Assembly (NCBI GenBank): GCA_001801745.1
Contig: MGYM01000001.1
Span: 64,849 to 99,655 of the forward strand
Length of the DNA: 34,807 bases
Direction: 5' to 3'
Origin: Gammaproteobacteria bacterium RIFCSPLOWO2_02_FULL_38_11
GTDB lineage: Bacteria > Pseudomonadota > Gammaproteobacteria > HIGHO2-12-38-15
Shown: positions 1 to 8,013 of the stretch, in pieces
Layout: each line of letters begins with the position of its first letter
Numbering within the stretch: the first letter of the stretch is position 1
Translations under genes and position numbers: made by a program
The notes under the pieces: model-generated
Database searches by the model: none
What the model saw: the letters and a program-made list of their open reading frames with translations, nothing else
Told to the model about the DNA's origin: nothing

Positions 1-1
1 G

Positions 2-190
2 GTGATACAAGGCAAAGAGGATGACGTTGTTCCTTTTTGGCAAGGGCAGTATTTATATCATCAAGCGAATTCGCCAAAGTTTTTTTTATGGGTGGACCAT
101 GCTAATCACAGTGATGTGGCTTTAGTGGCGGGAAAAGTGTATTGGCAAACGATCAATGATTTTGTCAAACAAAACCTAAGGCAACCGTAA
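2..190 (+). CDS. alpha/beta hydrolase, C-terminal fragment (5' end outside window)
   Basis: Only the last 62 codons are present, and the reading frame is open back to the left edge, so this is the 3' end of a longer gene. The remnant has the typical end of an alpha/beta-hydrolase fold. Near the start, GKEDDVVPF matches the loop carrying the acidic member of the catalytic triad. About 30 residues later, a DHANHSD stretch matches the loop that carries the catalytic histidine. Serine hydrolases of this type act on esters, amides or acylated substrates. The nucleophile elbow (GxSxG) lies upstream of the window, so substrate cannot be guessed. The GTG at base 2 is simply an internal valine codon, not a supported start. 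Confidence 0.7.
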   Translation: MIQGKEDDVVPFWQGQYLYHQANSPKFFLWVDHANHSDVALVAGKVYWQTINDFVKQNLRQP

Positions 191-302
191 CTCGTTACAT
201 GAGATTACAGGAATACGCTTAATATTTCTTTAATATATTGAAACTATACTTCAAGTAAATGCTGGTTAATTTAAACGAAAACCACGATGCTTGGAGAAAG
301 CA

Positions 303-914
303 ATGAAAGAAATAAAAAAAAAATTAACCCTACAAAAATGGCTAACTCAGCCAAGTGAAGCTTTCAGTTTCAATAAGGATTTGACACGCCTAGAAAAATA
401 TCTTAAAAACATTCAATCAATTATTAATGCATCAGTTGGTCAAAACCCATTTGTATTTCTAAATAGACTTAATGAGAAATTAAATTCGATTGATAAAGAA
501 AATCTTTTTTTATATTTTTTTTCTGGAAATGATCCGGAAAATTGTATTGAAAGAGTGTATAAATGTAGAAAAAAAATAAATGAATATAAGAAAAATATAA
601 AAAAAATAATGCCTATCGTTGAAGAAATAACGAACGAAGCAGTGATAAGTTCTTTTATTGTAGAAAAAGAAAATAAAGAAATATTGATGGATTTAATGAA
701 AGGAGAGACAAAGCATGCTCCCTCGCTTTATTTAAAGGTTTCCTCGGAAAACAAACCTATTCCTAAAAGTTTGAGGAGTGTTGAATATTGTAGCTACAAC
801 GCTAGTTTTTTTAAAAGTACAATTAAAATAAGCGAAGATATAGGGAAAGTTAGACCATCGAATGAAGCATTTAATCCATTTAAACCAACAGATGGAAGTA
901 ATTCTAAATCTTAA
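303..914 (+). CDS. hypothetical protein, unrecognised (203 aa)
   Basis: I do not recognise this protein. The frame opens at a TTG at 291, but the ATG at 303 is preferred because GGAG at 293-296 sits at a normal distance in front of it. The protein is soluble-looking, with no signal peptide or membrane segment. It is rich in Lys, Asn, Ile and Glu, with a predicted helical, possibly coiled stretch around residues 85-130 (many Lys/Glu with regular Ile/Leu). The C-terminus is polar and ends in a Ser/Asn/Lys-rich tail. The coding sequence is visibly richer in A runs than the neighbouring birA. It sits between a hydrolase and birA, with about 50 bases to birA. In a Legionellales-like genome such orphans are sometimes secreted effectors, but nothing in the sequence proves this. 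Confidence 0.6.
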   Translation: MKEIKKKLTLQKWLTQPSEAFSFNKDLTRLEKYLKNIQSIINASVGQNPFVFLNRLNEKLNSIDKENLFLYFFSGNDPENCIERVYKCRKKINEYKKNIKKIMPIVEEITNEAVISSFIVEKENKEILMDLMKGETKHAPSLYLKVSSENKPIPKSLRSVEYCSYNASFFKSTIKISEDIGKVRPSNEAFNPFKPTDGSNSKS

Positions 915-964
915 AAACAACGAGTATAATCTCATAAAAAATACTTTAGTAGTTTATTTATTTT

Positions 965-1780
965 ATGGATTTTGAAAAAACTGGTTCACCGCTTATTTTG
1001 TTAGACCGCAAAAAGATAAAAGCTAATTTGCGTCATTCTACAATACAACTGGATATTCTTGAAAAAACAGATTCAACGAATGAATATCTGAAGAAATTTA
1101 TCAGCCAAAACGAGCAAATCAGAGTTTGCATCGCTGAGTTGCAGACACAAGGTAGAGGTAGGTTGAATCGCCAATGGTATTCGCCCTTTGGGCAGAATAT
1201 TTATTTTTCTATGTTATACCCATTTCAAAAAGTTCTCAGTGAATTATCCGGTCTAAGCTTGGTTGTTGGTTTGGCGATTTGTCAGTCTATTGAATCTGTC
1301 GTCAAATTAAAAAATAAAATGCTAAGCATCAAATGGCCAAACGATATTTTTGTAGATCAATGCAAGCTTGCCGGAATTTTAATTGAAATACAGGCTGAAT
1401 CTAATGGTTTTTGCCAAGCAATCGTTGGAATTGGTATTAATGTCAATATGCTTAACGCTACTAAAAAAGATATTGGCCAGCCGTGGACGTCTTTGTTGAA
1501 GATTACGGAACAATATCAAGATCGAAATGATTTGTGTGTCGCGCTGATTGATGTGCTTATGGATTATTTAGAACGGTTTTCATCTCATGGATTGCTTGCC
1601 TTCACAGAAGAATGGAAGAGCAGGGATGGTCTTTTTGGTAGAGTCGTTTCTGTGATATCGGGTAGTAAAAAACATGAAGGAATCTGTGTTGGTATCAATA
1701 CGCAAGGACATTTGTTGCTTAAAACTTCAGAAAAAATTATTCAAGCTTGTACGTCTGGGGATAGCACATTACTAAAATAA
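965..1780 (+). CDS. birA: biotin--[acetyl-CoA-carboxylase] ligase, catalytic-only form
   Basis: BirA activates biotin to biotinyl-5'-AMP and attaches it to the biotin carrier lysine of acetyl-CoA carboxylase. The catalytic core is clear. A DSTNEYL motif lies near residue 36, the biotinyl-AMP loop GRGRLNRQW at 63-71, KWPND at 123-127 and KLAGILIE at about 134-141. The C-terminal SH3-like domain follows (about 225-271). The protein begins at the point corresponding to roughly residue 60 of the 321-residue E. coli enzyme, so the N-terminal winged-helix repressor domain is missing. An in-frame TAG at 950-952 shows it is not hidden just upstream. It should therefore act as an enzyme only, without repressing a biotin operon. 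No strong ribosome-binding site is visible. The 3' end overlaps the convergent DUF6314 gene by 40 bases. Confidence 0.93.
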   Translation: MDFEKTGSPLILLDRKKIKANLRHSTIQLDILEKTDSTNEYLKKFISQNEQIRVCIAELQTQGRGRLNRQWYSPFGQNIYFSMLYPFQKVLSELSGLSLVVGLAICQSIESVVKLKNKMLSIKWPNDIFVDQCKLAGILIEIQAESNGFCQAIVGIGINVNMLNATKKDIGQPWTSLLKITEQYQDRNDLCVALIDVLMDYLERFSSHGLLAFTEEWKSRDGLFGRVVSVISGSKKHEGICVGINTQGHLLLKTSEKIIQACTSGDSTLLK

Positions 1781-2211
1781 AAGTGACGAGTATAAAGTGT
1801 TTCAGAGGTATATTGTTTTTGATGTCCTGTGACATTGTGTATTATGGTAAATCTGTTGGGTGCTTGAAATAAATAATTTGTCTTATAAATATCAGGAAGA
1901 CAAGAATGGAGAGTACTTGCAGTCATCCTATTTTCTAGTTGGAAGCGATGAAAGAACCGAGGTTCATCTTCATTAAAAAATACGCTAATAGCATCGCCGT
2001 GTAATTCAAATAAATAACTTTTTTTTGCCGAAAACACATGTTCTACTTCTGGGAATTGAACAGTCATGTTTTCATGATACTCAAGATGATGGGGGGACTT
2101 TTCAAGAAACTCGCCTTGCCCACTTGCAGTGGCTTGTTGTTTTCCCGTGATTGTTCGTTGTAAGTTCCACGTTCCTTTTAATATATTAAAGATGTTTCCT
2201 ATTAAAGACAT
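1741..2211 (-). CDS. DUF6314 family protein
   Basis: A 156-residue soluble protein with the pattern I associate with DUF6314. Near the N-terminus is a GTWNLQRTI stretch, followed by a LEYHE motif. The centre has a VFFNEDEPRFFHRF-like segment, then a conserved LHSCLPDIY stretch near residue 105. The C-terminal half ends in a GHQKQYTSETLYTR segment. These features suggest a small beta-barrel, lipocalin-like fold. The molecular function of the family is not known to me. It is the last gene of the run DHS-like > speA > this gene, starting 11 bases after the speA stop, so it is probably co-transcribed with polyamine genes. Its 3' end runs 40 bases into the end of birA on the other strand. Confidence 0.75.
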   Translation of the reverse strand: MSLIGNIFNILKGTWNLQRTITGKQQATASGQGEFLEKSPHHLEYHENMTVQFPEVEHVFSAKKSYLFELHGDAISVFFNEDEPRFFHRFQLENRMTASTLHSCLPDIYKTNYLFQAPNRFTIIHNVTGHQKQYTSETLYTRHFYFSNVLSPDVQA

Positions 2212-2222
2212 GAGGTATGGCC

Positions 2223-4106
2223 CTAGTAATCTTCAAGATAAGTATATCCGTGCAATCCTGCCATGAGTTCTTGCAAACAAATTTGTGTTTGTGCAGGAGA
2301 TAGGGTGCTTTTGGCAAGCTGTTGACGATAGGATTGTAATAAATCTTTTGCGTCGAATTGAACATAACGTAATACCTCTTCTACCGTGTTGCCCTGCAAT
2401 GGTTGTACGAGACGATAACCTCCTTCAGGTTTAAGCTCGACATGTACGGAATCTGTGTCGCCAAATAAATTGTGCATGTCGCCTAAAATTTCTTGATACG
2501 CACCCACAAGAAAAATACCTAATAAATAAGGCTTTCCAGGTGTGTAAGGAAGCAAAGGAAGCGTTTTATCTACCCCTTGATTGTCAACGTAAAGATGAAT
2601 GCGACCATCGGAATCACAGGTGATATCTTGTAATACACCACGACAACTCAAATCTTGATCTAATCCAGTTAAAGGTAGAATAGGAAAGATTTGATCAATT
2701 GCCCAAGCATCTGGTAAAGATTGAAATAAAGAAAAATTACAAAAATATTTATTCGCTAGTTTTTCATTAAGTTCATCTAAAATTTCACGGTGAGAGCGAA
2801 CACTGTGTTTTAGCAAACCGTAAACCTTTGTGCAGGTTGATAAGTAAATTTGTTCTGCACGCGCACGTTCTTTTAGATTGACAACGCCGTGAGTGTACAT
2901 GGTGTTGAGTTCTGACATCCAATAGCAAGCGTCATGATAAGCTTCAAGTGCTGATCGCTCTGATAAGTTTGTATAACCATGCCATAATTCTTGTATCACC
3001 TGAAGTTCATCTTTGTGCGGGGCTTCTGGGGGATTAAAATTCATTGTTTTTTCAACACCTATTACATTGGTGATTAACATGGCGTGATGTGCTGTCATGG
3101 CACGTCCTGATTCAGTAATGATTTGTGGATGAGGTAATTGATTTTCATTACATATTTCTGCAATCGTGTAAACAATGTTATTTGCGTATTCTTGAATGCT
3201 GTAATTCATCGAGCAGAACGTGCGTGAATGTGTCCCATCGTAATCCACCGCCAATCCCCCGCCCACGTCTACAACTTTGATATCACAGCCGAGTGCTCGT
3301 AATTCAGAATAATAACGAGCGCATTCACGCATGCCGCGCTGAATGTCAGTGATGTTTGCAATCTGTGAACCTAAATGAAAATGCAATAATTGCAATCTGT
3401 CTATGTTATTTTCTATGCGTAAACGGTCAATGACTTCTAAAACTTGTGTTGCAGAAAATCCAAATTTCGATTTTTCACCGCCAGTGTCCTGCCATTTTCC
3501 TGCGCCTACAGAAGCAAGACGAACGCGTAATCCTAATTGAGGTTGAATACCTAAATTTCGTGCTTCTTCAAGCACAATGTCCAATTCTCCCATTTTTTCT
3601 AAAATAATATAAACATGATGTCCTAAGCATTGGCCGATAAGCGCAAGTCGTATGTATTCACGATCTTTGTAACCATTGCAGATGATCAGCGAGTCAGGAC
3701 CTGCTGACAGCCCTAAGACAGCCATTAACTCAGGTTTACTGCCTGCCTCAAGGCCAACACGATTTCCCCCATGTTTTAAGATTTCTTCGACAACCCGGCG
3801 TTGTTGGTTAACTTTGATGGGGTAAACACTGATGTATTGGCCTTGGTAATTATGATCTTGAATGGCACGAGCAAAGGCATTTCGTAAATGATCAAAGCGT
3901 TGTTTGAGAATATCAATAAAGCGTACAAGCACAGGAAAGCCTAATCCTGCTTCTATGATGTCTTTTGTTAATTCCAGTAAATTAATGCCGGGACGTTCTT
4001 TATTGCCGTCGGGAAAAGCCAGAAGGCTGCCTTCTTCACTGATATCAAAATAAGAATCACTCCATTGAGCAATGTTATAAACATCACGAGCAGATTGAAC
4101 AGACAT
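2223..4106 (-). CDS. speA: biosynthetic arginine decarboxylase
   Basis: SpeA is the PLP-dependent enzyme that decarboxylates arginine to agmatine, the first step of the arginine route to polyamines. At 627 residues it is close to the E. coli length (658). The PLP-binding lysine is in VYPIKVNQQ (Lys98), at the start of the alanine-racemase-like barrel. GLEAGSKPEL and a HFHLGSQI motif follow. The glycine-rich VDVGGGLAVDYDG segment that binds the PLP phosphate lies in the middle, and a TESGRAMTAHHA motif follows. The C-terminal beta domain and helical bundle are intact. A ribosome-binding site (AAGGGG) overlaps the stop codon of the DHS-like gene upstream, 11 bases before this ATG, indicating translational coupling. 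No agmatinase or agmatine deiminase gene lies nearby. Confidence 0.97.
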   Translation of the reverse strand: MSVQSARDVYNIAQWSDSYFDISEEGSLLAFPDGNKERPGINLLELTKDIIEAGLGFPVLVRFIDILKQRFDHLRNAFARAIQDHNYQGQYISVYPIKVNQQRRVVEEILKHGGNRVGLEAGSKPELMAVLGLSAGPDSLIICNGYKDREYIRLALIGQCLGHHVYIILEKMGELDIVLEEARNLGIQPQLGLRVRLASVGAGKWQDTGGEKSKFGFSATQVLEVIDRLRIENNIDRLQLLHFHLGSQIANITDIQRGMRECARYYSELRALGCDIKVVDVGGGLAVDYDGTHSRTFCSMNYSIQEYANNIVYTIAEICNENQLPHPQIITESGRAMTAHHAMLITNVIGVEKTMNFNPPEAPHKDELQVIQELWHGYTNLSERSALEAYHDACYWMSELNTMYTHGVVNLKERARAEQIYLSTCTKVYGLLKHSVRSHREILDELNEKLANKYFCNFSLFQSLPDAWAIDQIFPILPLTGLDQDLSCRGVLQDITCDSDGRIHLYVDNQGVDKTLPLLPYTPGKPYLLGIFLVGAYQEILGDMHNLFGDTDSVHVELKPEGGYRLVQPLQGNTVEEVLRYVQFDAKDLLQSYRQQLAKSTLSPAQTQICLQELMAGLHGYTYLEDY

Positions 4107-4117
4107 GTTTTTTCCCC

Positions 4118-5167
4118 TTAAGAGAAGAGACGGTGAAATTCACGTGGCTTGCGGTGTTTCCAAGCGCCTTTTTCATAGGCATACGCGGTTATTAAAGGAA
4201 AAGCGAGCGTGGCTTCTGCAAAAACCATTTGTTCATAGCTCGTGGATACCTTCCCCCAAGAGCACGCTTCCCGCAAAGTTGAACCAGATAGTGCACCATC
4301 ACGTTCATCTGCTACGGTAATTTGAATTGCGTATTTATGAAGAGGGGCGTTTTTGCCAAGTAATTCTGCGGCCACGACGATGTCTTGTGCGAAATTTTTT
4401 GGGACACCCCCTCCCAGCATAAACAAGCCCGTGTCTTGTGAATTGATTTTTAATTCTGTTAATTCACGAAAATCTTTTACAGAATCAATACTGACATGTT
4501 GCTTGGGATTTTTTACTTGGTGTAAGAGAAGACCGAAACCTGCACTACAATCACTGAAAGCAGGAACAAATATCGGTAATTTTTTACGATAGGCCGATAG
4601 AACAACAGAAGGGATCTCTTTAGCTTGTTTTTCTAAATAGGCGCCCATAGTGTGGATAAATTCACGAGAAGAATAAGGTTTAGGTTCTAAGCTATTGGCT
4701 ATTTCAAAAATAGTATTGTCGCAGATGCGTAACTCATCTTCGTTGATAAGTGTGTCATAAATGCGATCGATGGAGAGGCTTTGCAATCGTTGATCATCTA
4801 AAAAGGGAGAGCCATGGTAGTGTTTAAAGCCTAGCGCTTCAAAGAAGTCTTGATCAACGATGTTAGCGCCTGTCGATACAATTGCGTCGATCATATTATT
4901 ATTGATGAGATCGACAATGATATTTTTCATGCCGGCGCTGATGAGTGAACCTGCAAGACATAAAATGATATTGCAAGATTGATCGCTTAACATTTGCTGA
5001 TAAATATCAGCCGCACGAGCAAGATTGCGTGCCTGGAAGGCAGTATCTTTCATGCCTTCTACCAGGGGCGAAATATTGAGATTTTTGATGTCTATATGCT
5101 TGATGGGTTTATGCAGCAAATCCATCTTGGTTTCTTTGCTTAGAGTTGGTATTTCCAGCGTGCTCAT
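4118..5167 (-). CDS. deoxyhypusine synthase-like protein (probable homospermidine synthase-type enzyme)
   Basis: A 349-residue member of the deoxyhypusine synthase (DHS) family. These NAD-dependent enzymes transfer an aminobutyl group via an enzyme-lysine imine. The catalytic lysine motif is present as SWGKV (Lys306), followed by the conserved FAEATLAFPL stretch. The glycine-rich LGGGVPKNF segment and a CLAGSLISAGM segment near residue 70 are also family features. Bacteria lack the eIF5A substrate, and some bacterial relatives make homospermidine instead. Consistent with a non-DHS role, the two His that follow GGGVxK in eukaryotic DHS are Asn-Phe here. It is first in an operon with speA, which supports a polyamine reaction. 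A GGGAGAG ribosome-binding site and a promoter lie just upstream. The true substrate remains an inference. Confidence 0.88.
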   Translation of the reverse strand: MSTLEIPTLSKETKMDLLHKPIKHIDIKNLNISPLVEGMKDTAFQARNLARAADIYQQMLSDQSCNIILCLAGSLISAGMKNIIVDLINNNMIDAIVSTGANIVDQDFFEALGFKHYHGSPFLDDQRLQSLSIDRIYDTLINEDELRICDNTIFEIANSLEPKPYSSREFIHTMGAYLEKQAKEIPSVVLSAYRKKLPIFVPAFSDCSAGFGLLLHQVKNPKQHVSIDSVKDFRELTELKINSQDTGLFMLGGGVPKNFAQDIVVAAELLGKNAPLHKYAIQITVADERDGALSGSTLREACSWGKVSTSYEQMVFAEATLAFPLITAYAYEKGAWKHRKPREFHRLFS

Positions 5168-5197
5168 CAGTCTCTCCCATAGGGTTAAAAAAATCGA

Positions 5198-5226
5198 ATA
5201 ATGAGTCTGATGGAAAACGCTGTCAA
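5198..5226 (-). promoter_or_regulatory. sigma70-type promoter for the DHS-like/speA/DUF6314 operon
   Basis: On the minus strand a perfect -35 box TTGACA (5221-5226) is followed by a 17-base spacer and a -10 box CATTAT (5198-5203; 4 of 6 consensus bases). Transcription would start about 25 bases before the ATG at 5167, where a GGGAGAG ribosome-binding site is present. Placement, spacing and the -35 match make this the best-supported promoter in the window. Confidence 0.6.
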
Positions 5227-5292
5227 GAAAAAAATTACGATTTAGAAAAAAAAATCTTCCAGGCTCTCTTCTGCAAGGTTTTAAAAGCTTAC

Positions 5293-7803
5293 CTAGGAGT
5301 ATCTGTTTGAAGAAAATGTTGTTTTTTCTGATCTACCTAGAGAGTCGAGGGACTCTTTTAATAAAAGGAGGAGGCGAATGATCTCTAAAAAGCATTTGGA
5401 TGAGAATTCCATGAAACATACTAAAAGAGAGAAGGGGGGCGGGATCTCTGGAACCGGAGGTTTCCAGAATGGATAGCGATATAATGCTCCGTTAGCCTTA
5501 GGGAGTTGTTTTTCATTTTCTGCCAGATATGTTCGATAATCACGTCGCTCTTGAAGTAGTTCGTCGGCAATGTTTTTTTTACTTTTTGAAGTCTCTTCCA
5601 TTTCTTTTTGATATTCACCGGTTTCTATCAGAGGATACGGTAAATTATTTTTTTGTTTTATATCTGTTAATGAACTGCCATAGATGATTGTATTTACATT
5701 AAGCTCTTTTTCCTTTTCTGCCAGATATGTTTGATAATCACGGCGATCTTGAAGCATCTTGTCGATAATGCTTTTTATATTTTTTGAAGCGTCATCCATT
5801 TTTTTTTGATCTTCCTCCGTTTCTATCAGAGGATAGCGTAAAGTGTTTTTTTGTTTTAGATCGGTAAATGCTCTGTTATAGATATCTGCGTTTACATCAA
5901 GCTCTGCTTCTTGTAGGTTGTTGTGAATGATATGATATGCAGATAAAAGCAATTCGCCTAATGGTTTTACTTGAGGGGGAGAAAAATAAAGTATCGTCAT
6001 GCAACTTTTAAGAAGCGCCATAATGTCGTCATGAAAAGATTTTTTTATTTCAGGGTGGATAGATGTATTTTTATCGATGTAACTATTTTTGCAAAATTTT
6101 ATTAAGAAATCTTCATAAAATCCAAAGGTTTCAAGACTACGAGTTTGCATTTCTTCGTCGGATACAAAAATAGCGTTATATTTTTCTGCAGAGGATAAAT
6201 AAGAAATGATATTTTTAAAATAAATGAGATCAAGGGGAGTTTCTTCATGAAAAGAACGAAATAAATCCGATAGCTTGGATGCAAAAAACATTCCTGACTC
6301 AAGATGTGCTCTTTCATATAAGGGAGATTCTTTTCGGATGTGTCTAAATATGGTTACCATGGTGTTGATGTCATTTTGATTGTTTTCTGAAAAACGTAGC
6401 ACGCGACGCCAATATTCTTCAAATAAATCTTTTTCGTAGAAAGATAGCTCTGAAAATATTGCTCTGATATATCTTGATTGTTCAGGAGATTTTAAATTTT
6501 GTACTTCAATGCCAAGTTTTTCTTCTAGAATTTTGCTTGAGGGCATAAAAATAAAATTTAAAATTTTATCAAGAATGGCATTGTCAACGGGCCTGGGTTC
6601 AGATGCTAAGATTTCCTCCCATTTCGCCCAATGTTTATTAAACCATTCTTTGATTTCTTTAATTAATTTTTCAAAGTTTTTAGCGTACCCATTGTTTCTT
6701 TTTAAAACCGTATTTATTTCCTCAAGAGTATCGGTTGAGATACCTTTGTTGTCACCCAGTTTAAGTTCTTGCAGTGTGGTGTTTTGTTTAAGGCCTCTTA
6801 ATATTATTTTAGCCCCAGCGTCGGTAAGTTGGTTTTTTTCAAAATTTAATTCTAATAAAGTTTTATTTTCTATTAAAAGTTTCTCTATTGCTTCTGCGCT
6901 TTTGTCGGTAATTTTGTTTCTGTCTAAACTGAGGCGCTCTAGTTTTTCGTTTTTTTCTAAAGATTTGGCTAGGTTTTTGAAATCTTCGTCGGAGATATCA
7001 TTGGCGTTAAGGCCGAGCTCGATTAACGTATCGTTAGATTTTAAAAAAGATGAAACATCCGCTAGTCCTTGTTTTCCAAGATGGGTTCTTGATAAAAAAA
7101 GATTAATTATTTTTTTGTTTTCTCTGATTCCATTTAGGATAGAAGAAATGCATTTTTGCTCGAGATTGTTTCTTGAAAAATCCAGTGTGGAAAGGCCTAT
7201 GTTTTCTTTAATGAATTTTTCTATTTCTTCTGAATTTGTTTCATCCAAGCTTGTGCTTGCAATGGAAATGAAACCTAAAGTATGGTTTTTCCCAACAGCA
7301 GCTAGAAGTCGGCGTTTTGTGTTTTCTGGCATGGGATTTTCATTTAAAAAAAGAAGAGTAAGACTTGTTTCGTTTCTTCCAAGAGAATCTGAAAGAAGAT
7401 TAATAGCCTCAGGGTTAATTTGGTTATTACCAAGAGTTAGTATAGATAAGCTTGGTTTTTCTCTAAGGGTTTCGATAATTTGAGGCATGGCATCGCCGCG
7501 AATTTTATTATTCTCAAGTTCTATTTTTCGTAAATTATTGTTTTTTGATTCTTTTATTAGTTTAAACAGTGTGATGGCGGTATTGTCATCAATACTACAG
7601 CCATTAAGACTCAGAGCTTCAACTTTTTTATTTTTTTCTTCAAGTATTTTAAAAAGTTCCTCTATATGGGCGCTATTTAATGGAAGCTGATTTAATACTA
7701 TTTGTCTCATGTCATTTGTTTTTTTTATTTTTTCTAAAACTTCCTCAAATGTTTCCATAGGTATTTGTAGAGAGTTAGAGTGGGGTAAATAAAGATAGCA
7801 CAT
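5293..7803 (-). CDS. leucine-rich-repeat protein with a C-terminal 66-residue tandem duplication; candidate effector
   Basis: About 836 residues. Residues about 30-375 hold roughly 12 ribonuclease-inhibitor-type LRRs of 28-29 residues, with strand motifs such as VEALSLNGCSI, LRKIELENNKI, LERLSLDRNKI and LLELNFEKNQL. A helical region without recognised motifs follows (about 380-650). Two adjacent copies of a 66-residue unit come next, each containing a DxKQKNxLxYPLIET segment and ending in a RRDYxTYLAExEK segment. The C-terminal 60 residues are Pro-rich and then hydrophobic (IIRLLLLL). There is no signal peptide. The start is uncertain: ATG at 7803 or ATG at 7758 (METFEE), neither with a clear ribosome-binding site. 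LRR proteins of this kind in intracellular bacteria are often delivered to host cells to bind host proteins, but no secretion signal can be proven here. Confidence 0.85.
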   Translation of the reverse strand: MCYLYLPHSNSLQIPMETFEEVLEKIKKTNDMRQIVLNQLPLNSAHIEELFKILEEKNKKVEALSLNGCSIDDNTAITLFKLIKESKNNNLRKIELENNKIRGDAMPQIIETLREKPSLSILTLGNNQINPEAINLLSDSLGRNETSLTLLFLNENPMPENTKRRLLAAVGKNHTLGFISIASTSLDETNSEEIEKFIKENIGLSTLDFSRNNLEQKCISSILNGIRENKKIINLFLSRTHLGKQGLADVSSFLKSNDTLIELGLNANDISDEDFKNLAKSLEKNEKLERLSLDRNKITDKSAEAIEKLLIENKTLLELNFEKNQLTDAGAKIILRGLKQNTTLQELKLGDNKGISTDTLEEINTVLKRNNGYAKNFEKLIKEIKEWFNKHWAKWEEILASEPRPVDNAILDKILNFIFMPSSKILEEKLGIEVQNLKSPEQSRYIRAIFSELSFYEKDLFEEYWRRVLRFSENNQNDINTMVTIFRHIRKESPLYERAHLESGMFFASKLSDLFRSFHEETPLDLIYFKNIISYLSSAEKYNAIFVSDEEMQTRSLETFGFYEDFLIKFCKNSYIDKNTSIHPEIKKSFHDDIMALLKSCMTILYFSPPQVKPLGELLLSAYHIIHNNLQEAELDVNADIYNRAFTDLKQKNTLRYPLIETEEDQKKMDDASKNIKSIIDKMLQDRRDYQTYLAEKEKELNVNTIIYGSSLTDIKQKNNLPYPLIETGEYQKEMEETSKSKKNIADELLQERRDYRTYLAENEKQLPKANGALYRYPFWKPPVPEIPPPFSLLVCFMEFSSKCFLEIIRLLLLLKESLDSLGRSEKTTFSSNRYS
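5490..5885 (-). repeat. tandem duplication, two 198-bp coding units within the LRR gene
   Basis: Two consecutive 66-codon units are readable in the protein. Matching DNA landmarks are exactly 198 bases apart: CTGCCAGATATG begins at 5520 and again at 5718, each followed by a similar GATAATCACG stretch. The copies are close but diverged, with many conservative substitutions, and the frame is kept. Unit boundaries are approximate. A short piece after the second unit resembles the start of a third. Confidence 0.85.
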
Positions 7804-7903
7804 CAATTAAAAACTGCTTGCGTTTTAAAAAAACATGATGAGTTAAATACAAGAGGAAGGTGGGCATGAGGTTTTTTTAATTTTTATTCTTGGTATTAAA
7901 TTA

Positions 7904-7964
7904 TATATACCCAACGTACCTGAAGATGCGAATTTCTCGCATCTTCAGGTACGTTGGGTATATA
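7904..7964. repeat. perfect 28-bp inverted repeat with 5-base loop
   Basis: Arms 7904-7931 and 7937-7964 are exact reverse complements, starting TATATACCCAACG, with loop ATTTC. Such a long perfect stem is far beyond a normal terminator, has no U-tract on either side, and begins and ends with TA. It may be an extragenic palindromic element or the core of a small mobile element. It lies upstream of the LRR gene and downstream of dacA. Confidence 0.85.
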
Positions 7965-8013
7965 CCAGTTATTTTTGCAATTAAAAAAGCGAGTTTTGTA
8001 CTTATATGGAATC

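Noticed and set aside
5490-5885. Assembly artefact as the cause of the 198-base tandem repeat
   Set aside because: The two copies differ at many bases and amino acids while keeping the frame, which is expected of a true diverged duplication.
6509-7483. 324-codon open frame on the plus strand
   Set aside because: It is antisense to the LRR gene. Its Ser/Phe/Leu-rich composition is what the complement of Lys/Glu/Asn-rich repeats gives, and the LRR pattern on the other strand is unmistakable.
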